DNA from: Diorhabda sublineata
Taxonomy: Eukaryota; Arthropoda; Insecta; Coleoptera; Chrysomelidae
Length of the DNA: 64,000 nucleotides
Reading direction: 5' to 3'
Assembly: GCF_026230105.1 (NCBI RefSeq)
Contig: NC_079483.1
Span: 5,635,312 to 5,699,311 of the forward strand
The position numbers were made by a program, and so were the translations under genes. Shown piece by piece: positions 34,801 to 42,749 of this stretch (position 1 is its first letter; each line of letters opens with the position of its first letter). The notes under the pieces were generated by a model. It was given only the letters and a program-made list of their open reading frames with translations, made no database searches and was not told the DNA's origin.

Positions 34801-37800
34801 TTGAACTTTTGATTGGACTACAGCCTGGTTACACAAAATATTGATGTTTCATCGGCGAATGGGATAATAGAAATAACACTAAACAGAGAAAGTGTGGTCC
34901 AGGAGTCAATAATTCACTCCAAGCTATAGAAATGCTAAACATGATCCTTTAGTGAACTCTGACCATCGTTGAACACATAGTTCGGTCTAAGAAAAAAATT
35001 TGTAAAGATGGCAGTGGATTTGTATATCTGAATGAGAAATTTCAGGGTGTAATATTTCTTTATGCTGGACACTCATCTGAGTTTATTTTGGGGTGCTACA
35101 AATTCTCTTGATGGAAAAGAGCTATCAAAGGAAAGTTAGTCCAGGAATGGTGGCAGATTGTTTTTGGAGGCTTCCAAAAGCCAAATATTCACGAAAATCA
35201 TAAGTAAAATTTTATATATGGAGCAATGATGTCTCTAAATGTAGCTAAAGTTTGTACTTTTTAACAAAATATGTTTTAATGTCGCTTGACGTGCCAATTT
35301 TTTCCATTGTTGGGATTATGGATTTGGTAACGGTGTATTTATGAAAATAAAAAACTAAATGCGTTATCAATTGGATAATTATTTCTATTAGAGTTTCGGA
35401 GGAATGTTCTAACAATGTAAAGGATCGGAGAGAATCAACTACCTACTATCTAAACTTTGTCCATATAAAACTTGATTATGTGATTTTCTGGTAGAAAAAC
35501 GGCAACATTGGGAATTTAGGAGGATTCCCGTCTGTGTACTAGGAAAATTAATATTTCATAAAATTTCTTAACGTTAAGAGCGATCTGTGGAGACGTACCA
35601 TCATGTACAATAAACAATTAGGAAAAAAATAACAAATTTCCTTTTGTTAACATAACCACGTCGACTATGCAATAAATGCATGTTTCCCCAAGGCAATTTA
35701 TACACTGACTTCAATTAGGGAAAGTGCTTTCTCATAATATAATCTGAGATCTACCAGCTATATGAAATAACCTTTCATGTTTCGTTTTAACATTTGCCAA
35801 CTTCACGTATTGCATCAATGACATATATAAACGAAAATTATTACAGAAAAGAAGAGAGAGGGTAAAAGTGCAAACAAATCTTTTTTATTATTAATGAAAC
35901 GTATTAACAATCACGATATTTGGAAGACGGTTGTACGATCCGATGTCATGGATCTATTCATGTCTGTCTATGATGTTATAAAACGCGGGGAGAAGCTCAA
36001 TTGGGTGATGGTTTGATGTTTGATCTTCATCTCCTCCCCTTATTATGTGTAATTATTGTATTTTTAAGTGAAATGTTCATTTAGGACTGTACATTTATTA
36101 AACAAAACAATATTATCAGAAATTAGGGTGGTGCGTTATTTTTGACTACGAGTGTATATACTCTGTTTTCGATATTCCGCACAATCTTCTCAAGTAGTTC
36201 TACAGCCTCTATTGTTTTTTCTTGTCTATCTGTCTCTTGTCAACAGTCACATCCATACGTCAAGATGGATTGTCATTTTTATGTATAGTTTAATTTTTTC
36301 TGACCAAAGCAATAAGTTCAGAGTTTGCGTTGTTTTTTTTCCTTTGTTGCACTCTATTTCATATTTTATTGAATTGTCTACATTGTCTAACCCTAATTAT
36401 TTGCAGTTCGAGGTCTACTTGTGTGCTTTCTACCGGTAGATATTCTGTTTTTGACATATTTTCCTAGCATATAATTTGCATCGTCCTCGTCGAAAGCTAC
36501 GATGATATATTGAAAAATTCTTAGCCTACTATTGAACCAAACAAAATTTCAATGTCAAAATATTTTATTATTCAACACATTCTTCTCTTAATTGGATACA
36601 TTTATTACAGCTAACCTGCAACGTCTTTAGATCTTTCTAAAAAAATGTTTCTTCTTGCTCTGCAAACCAGACCTCCACAGCTTTTAACACCTCCTCGTTG
36701 GAAGAAAATTTACGACCTTTAAACTTTTTTTTTAGTTGAGGAAAGAGATGATAGTCAAACGGTGCCGACTCTGGTGAATAAGGGGGGTGTTCAAGTAATT
36801 CCAACCCTAAATAATGAATTTTTTTCCATAGTAACATGAGATTTGTGTGCAGGGGTGTTGTCCTGCAAAAACAAAACACCTTTGGATAGCTTTCCGCGTC
36901 TTTTCTCTCTAATTTTTTCCCGTAGAGTGGTCAGTAATGTCGAATAGTAATCTCCAATTATTTTTCCACCCTTATTCAAAAAATTAATCATTATTACTTC
37001 ATGGCAATCCCAAAAAACTGAAGCAAGAACTTTTCCAGCAGATTTTTGGACACGAAACTTCTTAGATCTTGGAGAACCAGAGTGTCGCCATTCCATCGAT
37101 AATTGCTTTGTTTGTGGATCGTAGAAATGTACCCAAATCTCATCCATGGTAACAATTCGGTTTAAGAAGTCTACATCGTTTTCAAATCGAGCACAGATCG
37201 AACGCGATGCTTCTACTTTTGCACGCTTTTGGTCAACATTCAAACATTTGGGGATCCATTTTGCAGCAATTTTTCTCATGTCAAAATTGACGTGAACTAT
37301 ATGATGAACGCGTTCGTATGAAACATTCAGTGCTTCAGATCAGATCCATTTAGCCCAATTCGACGGTCTGATAAAATCATATTATGAACTGCATCGATAT
37401 TTTCGAAAAATGACACAGAAACTGGCCTTCCCGATCGGTCATCATCTTCAATGGAAACTTTACCTCTTTTGAAGCCAGCAGTCCAATTTTTCACGATGGA
37501 CATTGATCACCAAAAGTGTTAAGCATATCTTCGTAAATCTGCTTACCTCTTAACTTTTTTAAATACAGGTACTTGATGATGATTCGATCTTCCAATTTTT
37601 CGATTTCAAAAAGTTCGATGGACATCTTTTTTCTTTTAATTTATTGCGTAACTCTGGTGGTTTACTTTTTTGACGTCAAACTTTACACTGACACTTCTAA
37701 TAAGTTATTGTTCGTTGCTATGGTAACGCAATATTTTGTTTACGTGTGGAACTGGTCTAGACTAACTAGATATCAATACATCCTCGTATAACAATTTGGT

Positions 37801-40800
37801 CGCCTTCAAAAAATAGAATTGTTAGGCGCTTATCCTATAATCACAATCCACACTCTCGAAATTTAAGTTATCCAACGGCTCAGAGTTTCCTGGATGTTTA
37901 TCTTAAATAATGTTGTTGACGCTGTATCATTTGGAGGTTATACCTGATTTTCAGCTTCATTGACTGTACTTTTAACGAAAATTTGATAAAGCAGATTGAT
38001 ATCTCAGTATAAACATATATTTTTCAAATAGAAATTACGTAATCTAATTTAAACGCACCTGCTTTTGTTGTAACTGCAATAGATTTATCATAAATAATAA
38101 ATTTAATTCTATTAAGGTGTATTACATTGGATAAATAGCTTTGGTACAACATTCTTCGGCCTACGCTTCCTGTGGTGATATATTTTTTCAACTCCGTGTA
38201 TCATGAGCAACCTTTCGAAGTATTCGAGTGCAAGTAATATGCGTTTTGTACGTGGTTGTTATTTGTAACGTTCGCCAGGATTGTATATACGAGGTATGAT
38301 TGAAGGCAGCAATAAATTAAAAGAAAAAAGATGTCCATCGAACTTTTTGAAATCGAAAAATTGGAGTATCGGGTCATCATCAAGTACCTGTATTTAAAAG
38401 AGTTAAGAGGTAAGCGGATTTACGAAGATATGATTAATACCCTTGGTGATCAATGTACTTCGTATGCGACCGTGAAAAATTGGACTGCAAGCTTCAAAAG
38501 AGGTAAATTTTCTATTGAAGATGATGACCGATCGGGAAGGCAAGTTTCTGCGTCAGTTCCCGAAAATATCGATGCAGTTCATGACATGTTTTTATCAGAC
38601 CATAGAATTGGGCTATAACGGATAACTCAAGCACTGAATATTTCATACGAACGCGTTCATCACATAGTTCACGTCAATTTGGACATGAGAAAAATTTCTG
38701 CAAAATGGATCCCCAAATGTTTGAATGTTGACCAAAAGGGTGCAAAAGTAGAAGCATCGCGTTCGATCTGGGCTCGATTTGAAAACGATGTAGACTTCTT
38801 AAGCCGAATTGTTACCATGGATGAGACTTGAGTACATTTCTACGATCCAGAAACAAAGCAACAATCGATGGAATGGCGACACTCTGGTTCTTCAAGACCT
38901 AAAAAGTTTCGTGTCCAAAAATCTGCTGGAAAAGTACTTGCTTCAGTTTTTTGGGATTGCCATGGAGTGATCATGATTGATTTTTTGGATAAGGGTAGAA
39001 CGATATCTGGAGATTATTATTCGACATTACTGAACATTCTACTGGAAAAAATTAAAGTGAAAAGACGCGGAAAGTTATCCAAAGGTGTTTTGTTTTTGCA
39101 GGACAACGCCCCAGCACACAAATCTCAGGTTGCCATGGAAAAAATTCGTTATTTAGGATTTGAATTACTAGAACACCCCCCTTATTCACCAGATTTGGCT
39201 CCGTCCGACTATCATCTCTTTCCTCAACTAAAAAAAAGTTTAAAAGGTCGTAAATTTTCTTCCAACGAGGAGGTAATAAAAGCTGTGGTGGTCTGGTTTT
39301 ACAGAGCAAGAAGAAACATTTTTTTTAAAGGTCTAGAAACGTTGCAGATTCGCTGTAATAATTGTATCCAATTAAGAGGAGAATATTTTGAGTAATAAAA
39401 TATTTTGACATTGAAATATTGTTTGGTTCTATAGTAGGATAAGAATTTTTCAACATATCCTCGTATATTTCATATCTCTTTTGTAGTTTTGTATATACAT
39501 ATTGGTGACATACTGGGTTCCCGAAATTTAAATTATTTAATATAATTTAATTTATCTTTTTGTTGTACTATTTGAATTTAAACAAATTGAATTTTTGGTT
39601 TATTTTCTTTTGAGGTTAAGTCTTGATCTACAGGACGCAAGCATTATTCGATATTTGCCAGACGTGGTATAACTGGTTGCAGAATTATGTTGATTGTAAA
39701 AGCCCTTGGAAGGTTCGAGAAACACCTAATTAACTGTTGACGAATTAAGTTAATTCGTGCAGTGTATTTCTGTAGATTTTGCGGATATTGATTTTTGTTT
39801 CTTCAGTCCGTTGAAAGGTTGTTTTGATGAGTGATTTATTAGCTGGTGTTTTTGAATTGAGCTATTTTTACACCTGGCTAGATTGTCATTATGACGTGTG
39901 AGCCGATTTTGCTCAAAAGATTTTTGAAAAGTGGGATTTTGCCGGCCTAAAGGAGCCTTCCGCCGATTTCAAAAATTGTTAATTGACTTCTAATAAGAAG
40001 TAGATATGCTTCATCAGAAGCATATTTGCTTCATCAGAAAAGAAGGGACCTAGTTTTGGATATAGAACCTTTATTGGGGATCACCGACCTTTATTGGCGT
40101 TTAAAACTTTAATTTGGAACTAACATCAAACCTCAACTCTTGGAACCACCTAGTCCAGGACAACTAACCGAATGAACCTCTTCTTAACCGGATATGGTCC
40201 TAATAAGTAGGGGACTCTTATGTTTTGTTAAAGGTCAGATCAACTCATATTAATTTTTTTTGTCGTAAAGTTTACTTCGTTATTTTCTTTTATACTTCAT
40301 AATAATTTAAAAATTTTATTTTTTTCTCACCATAATCTCTATTTGAAATAAACAATAACACATTTTGCAAATGTATTAAACTAATTTAAATTTATATCGT
40401 CCACTCATATGTTTAGCGGGTAGTTTTTTTTATAATTTCAAATACAACTAGTGTATACTTATTAATAAATTGAAACATTTTGTTTTAAATATCAAAATAA
40501 TAATAATAATAATTGTTAATTTCTTGGTCAAGATTGGTTGTAATCTTTAATTTTTTTTTAATACAAATCATTGTGCTTTGTCTTAACGATTAGTTTTATT
40601 CCTAAAAATATCACTTCCTATTTCTTTACCTTTGTCCGTTTAGGTTACTAAATTGAGTGGCGCCCCATTTGAGAACTTGAAAACAAAATGTGACCTTTTA
40701 GTTTTTTGATATATTTTTATAAAAAGTAAAAAAAACTATGATTTTCGTGAATTTTTGGTTTCTGGTAACTTCCAGTAATCTTCTAGCATTCCCTGACTTT

Positions 40801-42749
40801 TTTTACCTTTATAGCACTTTTCTATTAAGGAAATGTCCTGATAAAATCTTTAGCTTTGTTCATCATTCACAGCACACAAAGAAATCCAGATAAGTACGCA
40901 GGATATTTATGTTTTTGAAGGCATATACAGGACCCTTCACGACGAGCTCAATCGATATGTATATGGAAAAGTTCTGGGACTAGTGTTCTGAAAATTTGCT
41001 TGTATGGGTTTTCCGAAATGCTCATTTCAGCTAAAATAATTTCAGTTTTCTGAAACTTCCGGTTATACCGAAAGTGGACCCAAACTTCGTTATTTTAAAC
41101 CGAATGCTATAGTTTTTATTAGATTTTTGAAATCTACGCGAAATTTCAATATAACTTTATATAAGGCATATTATGCCTAAAGTCAACCATTTTTTAACTA
41201 TTTCACATTTTCGAAATTTTTGTACACATGCAGCCCTCCACTAAAAAAATTATATTTCTAAGTTTAAGTAGGTCAGGTCTAATATTTTTGGGATTTTGAC
41301 AAATAACATTTACAGCTTTTAAAATCTGTGAAAACCTAGACAAAAAATTATATAGGGTGTTCAGAAAATGGTGCCGAATTTCGCTATCTAAAAAACTTTT
41401 TTTTCAAATGGCAACCTCCAATGGATTCTACGCTCATAAACTCATATATCTCAAATTAACGGTTTTTGTAGAAACTTGAAAAAACTGAAATCTTCATGGT
41501 TCGTACATTTTTATGACAAAAATTTGAATTGTAATCTTACGATTTAAATTTGAGGGTGAATTTTACTTCGGAGCCCCACCACACGGTAGAGCGCTTGTAA
41601 ATAACTTTTTGCAGACTCATTTTTAGGACCGATGAATAGCACACGATGGACCGCAGCAATGACCTCCCCGTCACAGGATATAACCCCATTAGATTTTTTT
41701 CTTTGGGGTCGTATAAAAGATATCGTGTATGCTTCGTCGCTAACTACAAAAAAATACTGCCAGGAAAGAGTTCAGAATGCATTTCGAAATTTCCCCGCAA
41801 AAAATTGGAAACGCCACTCTGCACGGGGTTTTAAAAAGAATCCATAAATGTTTGGAAGTTGGGGGCAACCATTTCGAAAATTTAATTTAGTTTAGTTTAT
41901 GGCAACATTCACAAAACATTTCCAGGCGTACTAAAACTCACTTTATACCAATAAATGCGGTTCTTTTGAAGTTGACGATTTCTCTCACCCTTGAAATACC
42001 TTATCAGGTTGACTAAAAACAAATTCCGAACTAGAAACAGATTAATAACTTTCTGCTTGATTTGGAGGCTTTGGCAAAATCAGTTTGACACTATATAGGA
42101 ATGGTCTATTGGTCGATGTCAAATTTGGGTATTGGACACTGTATTTGGACTTGGTTGTGACGCCTTTTGTTTGAATCAAACAAAATTTACGATCACTTAC
42201 ATGACCTTTTGGTTCCTTCCAAATGATTGGTATACCAAAAGGCATATGTCTAGATTCTTGTTTGGCCCAACCTAATAGGAGTCTTATGAACCTTACACAA
42301 CATTTATCTGGAGCCAAGGATTTAATTTATGTCTAAATAGCAGTTTTCGATTAATATAATTAAGTTAATTCTTCACCCACATAACAAAAAAACTCCGGAT
42401 AATTAGATGAGAAAAGAAACTGTCATAAAAAACTGGATTAGATTGAAGCAAAATAATAAATCATCACAAATTTCGTCCCTGTTTACCACTGGGTGCAGTG
42501 AAATCTATCTGAAACATCTTCACAATAGTTTTCTTCTGTTTCTATACAACATGCTGTAAGGAAAACTTGTAGAAAATAGTTCTTACCTGAAATAATAAAT
42601 AACCGTTTTCGTACATCCAAAAATCTCCAGGATCACCTCTGCATCCTTCCTTCCTCATAACAATCGCAAGGACTCGTTTAAGTTTTATACGGCAGTTACA
42701 ATCGCCATCTAACCCGTTTCTGTTCGTGTTCATCTTCAGGTTATCAATC
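18519..42749 (-). CDS. ko: storkhead-box protein (STOX1/2 family, fly knockout)
   Basis: Storkhead-box proteins carry a winged-helix DNA-binding domain and act as transcriptional regulators; the fly member knockout is needed for motor-neuron targeting. Seven exons on the minus strand join in phase: 42733-42587 (from ATG), 28258-28063, 26429-26171, 26115-25922, 25866-25651, 20084-19930 and 19874-18519. Together they make 2523 nt, 840 residues plus TGA or TAA-type stop. Domain order: N-terminal LAIVMRK and YNGYVNPGALLV block (1-114), winged-helix storkhead box (about 115-200, TPLPEAVCSVVLRL to TSSGYYIVTPE), basic RRRSRSQSRGRKK segment, FPPTEWFNSKAVHLHNVGTQT (about 360-385), then a serine/asparagine-rich tail. 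Intron 1 is 14.3 kb and intron 5 is 5.6 kb, both full of transposons. Start codon choice is the weakest point. Confidence 0.88.
19930..20084 (-). CDS. ko: storkhead gene exon 6
   Basis: Acceptor TTTTTAG before 20084, donor GGTACA after 19930 (exon ends GATAAG). Fifty-two codons including the shared one: KKVSLLSRLFRRSKRSQC, then QFPPTEWFNSKAVHLHNVG and TQTATPDK. The FPP-EW and HNVGTQT motifs are characteristic of the family downstream of the winged helix. Confidence 0.9.
20085..20748. repeat. 1.6-kb dispersed repeat, copy 3, left part
   Basis: From about 20470 to the hAT insertion, the sequence matches copy 1 (3840-4020) in the same direction with divergence: GAGTTATTCG..ATTGAAAA, TTTTTCA.. 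then GAAGCTTATAAAA..AACAAAGAAATTA. The stretch 20085-20470 before it has no recognised feature. Confidence 0.55.
20749..20756. repeat. hAT target-site duplication, left
   Basis: TTATAGAT, repeated exactly at 22627-22634. Eight bases is the standard hAT duplication length. Confidence 0.9.
20757..22626 (-). mobile_element. hAT element with broken transposase (GTF2IRD2/ZBED-like)
   Basis: A 1870-bp DNA transposon bounded by terminal inverted repeats CAGGGGTGTCCAAC and GTTGGACAACGCTG (two mismatches) and exact 8-bp duplications. The transposase is on the minus strand in pieces. FALDESTDQSDVSQLLIF spans a frame break near 22200-22260. Then 22187-21723 has ATDWAPSMTGKKTGLGGLL, CIIHQGALCGKS and NNVRWLSAGKCMERF. 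A third piece is at 21589-21383, and the dimerisation region at 21184-21002 has MFGSTYACESAFSSMKYIK and HLMRLSTTELE. The N-terminal BED finger was not found. A GC-rich 18-bp triple repeat lies inside one end. It is inactive and sits within STOX intron 5 in the same orientation as the gene. Confidence 0.92.
22545..22612. repeat. 18-bp GC-rich tandem repeat inside hAT end
   Basis: CGCGGGCCGGATGCGACC is repeated about three and a half times just inside the right terminal repeat. Such subterminal GC-rich motifs are typical of this hAT group and may be transposase binding sites; it is the most GC-rich spot in the first 48 kb. Confidence 0.8.
22627..22634. repeat. hAT target-site duplication, right
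   Basis: Second exact copy of TTATAGAT. Confidence 0.9.
22635..23960. repeat. 1.6-kb dispersed repeat, copy 3, right part
   Basis: Continues the repeat interrupted by the hAT. Shared landmarks with copy 1 include AAATAACGG.AAAA near 22672, AGGGGTGGTT.TTAAGGGT near 23320, and the end GAGGTTTC near 23882 followed by TTTTGAGCTTGA. More diverged than copies 1 and 2, so it is an older insertion. Confidence 0.55.
23961..25080. other. non-coding part of STOX intron 5
   Basis: No recognised repeat or exon. Small open frames on both strands around 24116-25076 have no family resemblance and no consistent splice sites. Confidence 0.4.
25100..25380 (-). pseudogene. unrecognised coding-like remnant
   Basis: On the minus strand an open stretch reads ILIDLTVYWGISEPTG then IDKELRKNICVDTSDPIKK. 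After one apparent frameshift near 25190 it continues KFELKGTRFESAEIVKLPGE then TGRQIYPVV and a stop at about 25108. The amino-acid texture looks protein-like rather than random, but I do not recognise the family. It could be a piece of a transposon polyprotein or a processed pseudogene. It lies in STOX intron 5. Confidence 0.25.
25651..25866 (-). CDS. ko: storkhead gene exon 5
   Basis: Acceptor TTATAG before 25866, donor GTAAGT after 25651. It encodes a basic, serine-rich segment: SDKILYARTKRRSSSFPSP, RRGSFRLWNSNRRLRRSAS and YPHSGESTPTP. Phase 1 at both ends fits the neighbouring exons. The frame stays open past the donor to 25508, but the strong GTAAGT and the family match of the next exon favour splicing here. 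Confidence 0.85.
25922..26115 (-). CDS. ko: storkhead gene exon 4
   Basis: Acceptor TTTTTAG before 26115 and donor GTATGA after 25922. The product begins ERRRSRSQSRGRKKDDIG, a basic stretch just after the winged helix, and continues MSTEEAVVMVHGDIATIRDG and THQCIQTNLADVICGG. Confidence 0.88.
26171..26429 (-). CDS. ko: storkhead gene exon 3 (winged-helix storkhead box)
   Basis: Acceptor TTTTTGTAG before 26429 and donor GTGAGT after 26171. It encodes the diagnostic domain: PQTQWTPLPEAVCSVVLRL, LETIRESLIMAFPHVSPPS, EQALYDTLVQLTKEKKLYN and TSSGYYIVTPE. The order and spacing match human STOX proteins over the whole exon without gaps that I can see. Confidence 0.95.
26690..27480 (-). pseudogene. 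Tc1-type transposase relic in STOX intron 2
   Basis: Minus-strand remains of a Tc1-like transposase (DD34E class). An N-terminal MGKTK start lies near 27455. The middle is badly decayed, and the catalytic part near 26850-26960 reads KKISKENVVRSGQRLIG then KKFTFQQNNDLNHSS, which corresponds to the second aspartate block (FQQDNDPKHSS in active members, here with N for the aspartate). Stops and frameshifts throughout. No terminal repeats found. Confidence 0.65.
27481..28062. other. non-coding part of STOX intron 2
   Basis: Nothing recognised. The donor of exon 2 (GTAAGT) is at 28062-28057 on the minus strand. Confidence 0.5.
28063..28258 (-). CDS. ko: storkhead gene exon 2
   Basis: Acceptor TTTTTTGCAG before 28258 and donor GTAAGT after 28063. 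It encodes GLLSANSICWWNNGLNG, YNGYVNPGALLVAAEP and ALEILRNAWSRRVLQPPPG. This corresponds to the N-terminal block of STOX proteins (CFWN, LLV, LR.AW.RR.L.PP.G). It starts in phase 0 and ends in phase 1, as required. Confidence 0.93.
28259..28995. other. non-coding start of the 3' part of STOX intron 1
   Basis: No exon or recognised repeat. A small plus-strand open frame at 28787-28987 looks like chance. Confidence 0.45.
29000..29335 (-). pseudogene. mariner transposase fragment
   Basis: Minus strand: LDMRKLCTSWVLRLLT near 29300, DVSIECLAMFLRNKTEFF after a frameshift, RRFITIDET followed by a stop and IHHFPTKKKSNQ (first catalytic aspartate in IDET), then decayed sequence to about 29010. This is the same subfamily as the relics at 0.55 and 44.1 kb. 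Both the DNA-binding end and the second and third aspartates are missing. Confidence 0.75.
29810..30445 (+). pseudogene. LINE reverse transcriptase and C-terminal relic
   Basis: Plus strand. The RT piece CFIDYQKAFNSIRHDLLFDI near 29820-29880 continues DSIDIRIIQKLLHIKQRNYG. After a deletion, the C-terminal part reads NREEAMEMCMLCRLLRIPWT near 30220-30280, then (after a frameshift) YIQLILTGKIDGRRG near 30320-30370. The order matches non-LTR retrotransposons of the type with DYEKAFD, LRI.WT and GKI.GRRG motifs. It is badly broken. Confidence 0.65.
30480..30700 (-). pseudogene. LINE C-terminal (zinc-knuckle) fragment
   Basis: Minus-strand text reads PVCQSCHVAVSV, a stop, HILTDCREN, then FLKVTEIYEKI-like sequence. 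This is the C..C....T..HIL..C layout at the end of I/R1-type retrotransposon ORF2 proteins. It is opposite in direction to the preceding LINE piece. Confidence 0.45.
30795..30910 (-). pseudogene. fragment of unnamed arthropod repeat family (ERFHQDI motif)
   Basis: Minus strand reads YLDCFLENFNDKQ and, in the same stretch, SERFHQDIFFNVEVISR. I recognise this motif from repeated, otherwise uncharacterised proteins in arthropod genomes; I do not know an accepted family name. Related pieces are at 34.7-35.2, 40.7-40.9 and 42.0-42.3 kb. Confidence 0.45.
31000..31740. other. non-coding part of STOX intron 1
   Basis: No recognised feature. A 64-codon plus-strand open frame at 31432-31626 has no family resemblance. 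Confidence 0.4.
31745..32165. repeat. foldback repeat with about 130-bp arms
   Basis: The left arm 31750-31895 and right arm 32030-32160 are reverse complements with some mismatches. For example, TTTCCTGGCTGATACCACGAAGAATAT pairs with ATATTCTTCGTGGTGTTAGCCAGGAAA (each given here only as a landmark and split by small changes), and GACAATCCGCCAATATTGACA pairs with TGTCAATTTTGGCGGATTGTC. The centre carries GGTCGTTACGCTACTCC and AGAGACGCAATAACGTCGAA. No coding sequence. Confidence 0.75.
32300..32560 (+). repeat. partial second copy of the foldback repeat
   Basis: ATGAATCAAGTAGCAGCGCT, GAGGTCGTTACGCCATTC, GAGACGCAACAACGTCGAAA and, near 32490, TTCTTGGTGTTAGCCAGAAA repeat the centre and right arm of 31910-32140. 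The left arm is absent. Confidence 0.65.
32561..33560. other. non-coding part of STOX intron 1
   Basis: Nothing recognised on either strand. Confidence 0.45.
33569..33591 (+). repeat. interstitial (TTAGG)n tract
   Basis: Four to five TTAGG units immediately before a LINE fragment. Unlike the 7.3 and 47.9 kb tracts, it lacks the attached CGATATCTCG repeat. Confidence 0.7.
33592..33800 (+). pseudogene. LINE ORF2 C-terminal fragment
   Basis: Plus strand: RLK(stop)SGHIMKRKPTKMFKRI, then in another frame WPRRRGRPRRTWRNEIEED. The pattern GH(V/I).R, then RRRGRPR.TW is the usual end of non-LTR retrotransposon polymerase proteins and resembles the 8.4-9.9 kb element. Confidence 0.6.
33820..34170 (+). 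other. unrecognised open frame
   Basis: The 67-codon frame 33838-34041 contains DIDLQLLEVLRKIYKPTIL and CKMENHEKRWDKICKELSR. It has a plausible amphipathic composition and sits between two LINE pieces, so it may be LINE ORF1 or a spacer. I cannot identify it. Confidence 0.2.
34280..34723 (+). pseudogene. LINE reverse transcriptase fragment
   Basis: One open frame of 147 codons. It starts inside the RT fingers (ACLIDYENAIDRMKCGKMM, then EILKEIGINTKELRIIGNLY and WNQSANFRIEEEHTEKVK). The GVRQGCVLSP block is decayed, leaving LTCILSGYF. It ends with the catalytic loop as IRHADNIVLLANR (usual F/YADD changed to HADN). So the polymerase site is lost although the frame is open. Confidence 0.75.
34735..35235 (+). 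pseudogene. unnamed arthropod repeat family, central part
   Basis: Plus strand pieces NMRFLLGKIARENFGNFK, VIELLIGLQPGYTKY, CFIGEWDNRNNTKQR and, after stops, KLVQEWWQIVFGGFQKPN. These match in order the middle of the same uncharacterised family whose other pieces carry ERFHQDI and PFGIPIIWKEP motifs. It directly follows the LINE RT piece. Confidence 0.45.
35236..36497. other. non-coding part of STOX intron 1
   Basis: No recognised feature up to the mariner at 36500. The 95-codon open frame at 36152-36439 is hydrophobic and has no family resemblance. Confidence 0.4.
36500..37786 (-). mobile_element. near full-length mariner, copy A
   Basis: Bounded by TA target dinucleotides (36498-36499 and 37787-37788). 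The ends CGATGATATATTGAAAAATT and the complement of CATCCTCG are imperfect inverted repeats; 1287 bp is the normal mariner length. The transposase is on the minus strand, starting at MSIELFEIEKLE near 37625. Pieces include 37279-36791 with MRKIAAKWIPKCLNVDQK, IVTMDEIWVHFYDPQTKQ (first aspartate), GKVLASVFWDCHEVIMINF and LQDNTPAHKSHV (second aspartate). After a frameshift, 36879-36637 has YSPESAPFDYHLFPQLKKK (third aspartate). It is frameshifted and inactive, but close to the active form. It lies in STOX intron 1. Confidence 0.92.
37789..38287. other. spacer between the inverted mariners
   Basis: About 500 bp with no recognised feature; it would be the loop if the two mariners paired. Confidence 0.6.
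38290..39463 (+). mobile_element. near full-length mariner, copy B
   Basis: Flanked by TA at 38288-38289 and 39464-39465, with ends CGAGGTATGATTGAAGG and CAACATATCCTCG. The plus-strand transposase starts at 38331 (MSIELFEIEKLEYRV). Catalytic residues: VTMDET near 38817 followed by a TGA where tryptophan is expected, FLQDNAPAHKSQV near 39097, and YSPDLAPSDYHLFPQL near 39183; the last two aspartates have 34 residues between them. A TAA at about 38616 and a 3' frameshift near 39300 also break it. Its 5' leader is about 110 bp shorter than in copy A. It is the same subfamily as copy A, in opposite direction. Confidence 0.92.
39470..40695. other. non-coding part of STOX intron 1
   Basis: No recognised coding sequence. 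Near 40005-40040 a small repeat TTCATCAGAAGCATAT is duplicated. Confidence 0.45.
40700..40910 (-). pseudogene. unnamed arthropod repeat family, C-terminal part
   Basis: Minus strand: YLDFFVCCE, then DEQS, a stop, RFYQDIS.IEKCYKGKKSQG and MLEDYWKLPETKN. This aligns with the ERFHQDI block of the same family (ERFHQDI..IEKRYQGKW..MLADYCW in better-kept copies I recall). Same strand as the N-terminal piece at 42.0-42.3 kb. Confidence 0.5.
41345..41890 (+). pseudogene. mariner-like transposase C-terminal relic
   Basis: Plus strand: WTAAMTSPSQDITPLDFFLW then GRIKDIVYASSLTTKKYCQE (41632-41770), and after a frame change the usual ending I.KCLEVGGNHFE. This is the LTPLDFFLWG motif that contains the third catalytic aspartate in a transposase group common in insects. 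A TATAGGGTGTTC near 41351 may be the left end. Everything before the third aspartate is lost. Confidence 0.65.
42042..42317 (-). pseudogene. unnamed arthropod repeat family, N-terminal part
   Basis: A 91-codon open frame on the minus strand: CCVRFIRLLLGWAKQESRHM, PFGIPIIWKEPKGHVSDRKF, CLIQTKGVTTKSKYSVQYPN and ILPKPPNQ, then a stop. The block FGIP..W.EP..HVSDC.FCL followed by K.KY..YPN..S..RP is the N-terminal signature of the uncharacterised family found in pieces across this intron. The open frame suggests it is younger than the others. Confidence 0.55.
42587..42749 (-). CDS. ko: storkhead gene first recognised exon
   Basis: Acceptor TTATACAG before 42749 and donor GTAAGA after 42587. The first ATG in frame is at 42733 and gives 49 codons: MNTNRNGLDGDCNCRIKLKR, VLAIVMRKEG and DFWMYENGYLLFQ. 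Joined in phase to exon 2 it reproduces the STOX N-terminal pattern (LA.V....G...FR / NS.CFWN). Because an acceptor precedes it, at least one more 5' exon, probably non-coding, lies further upstream; I could not find it. Confidence 0.8.
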
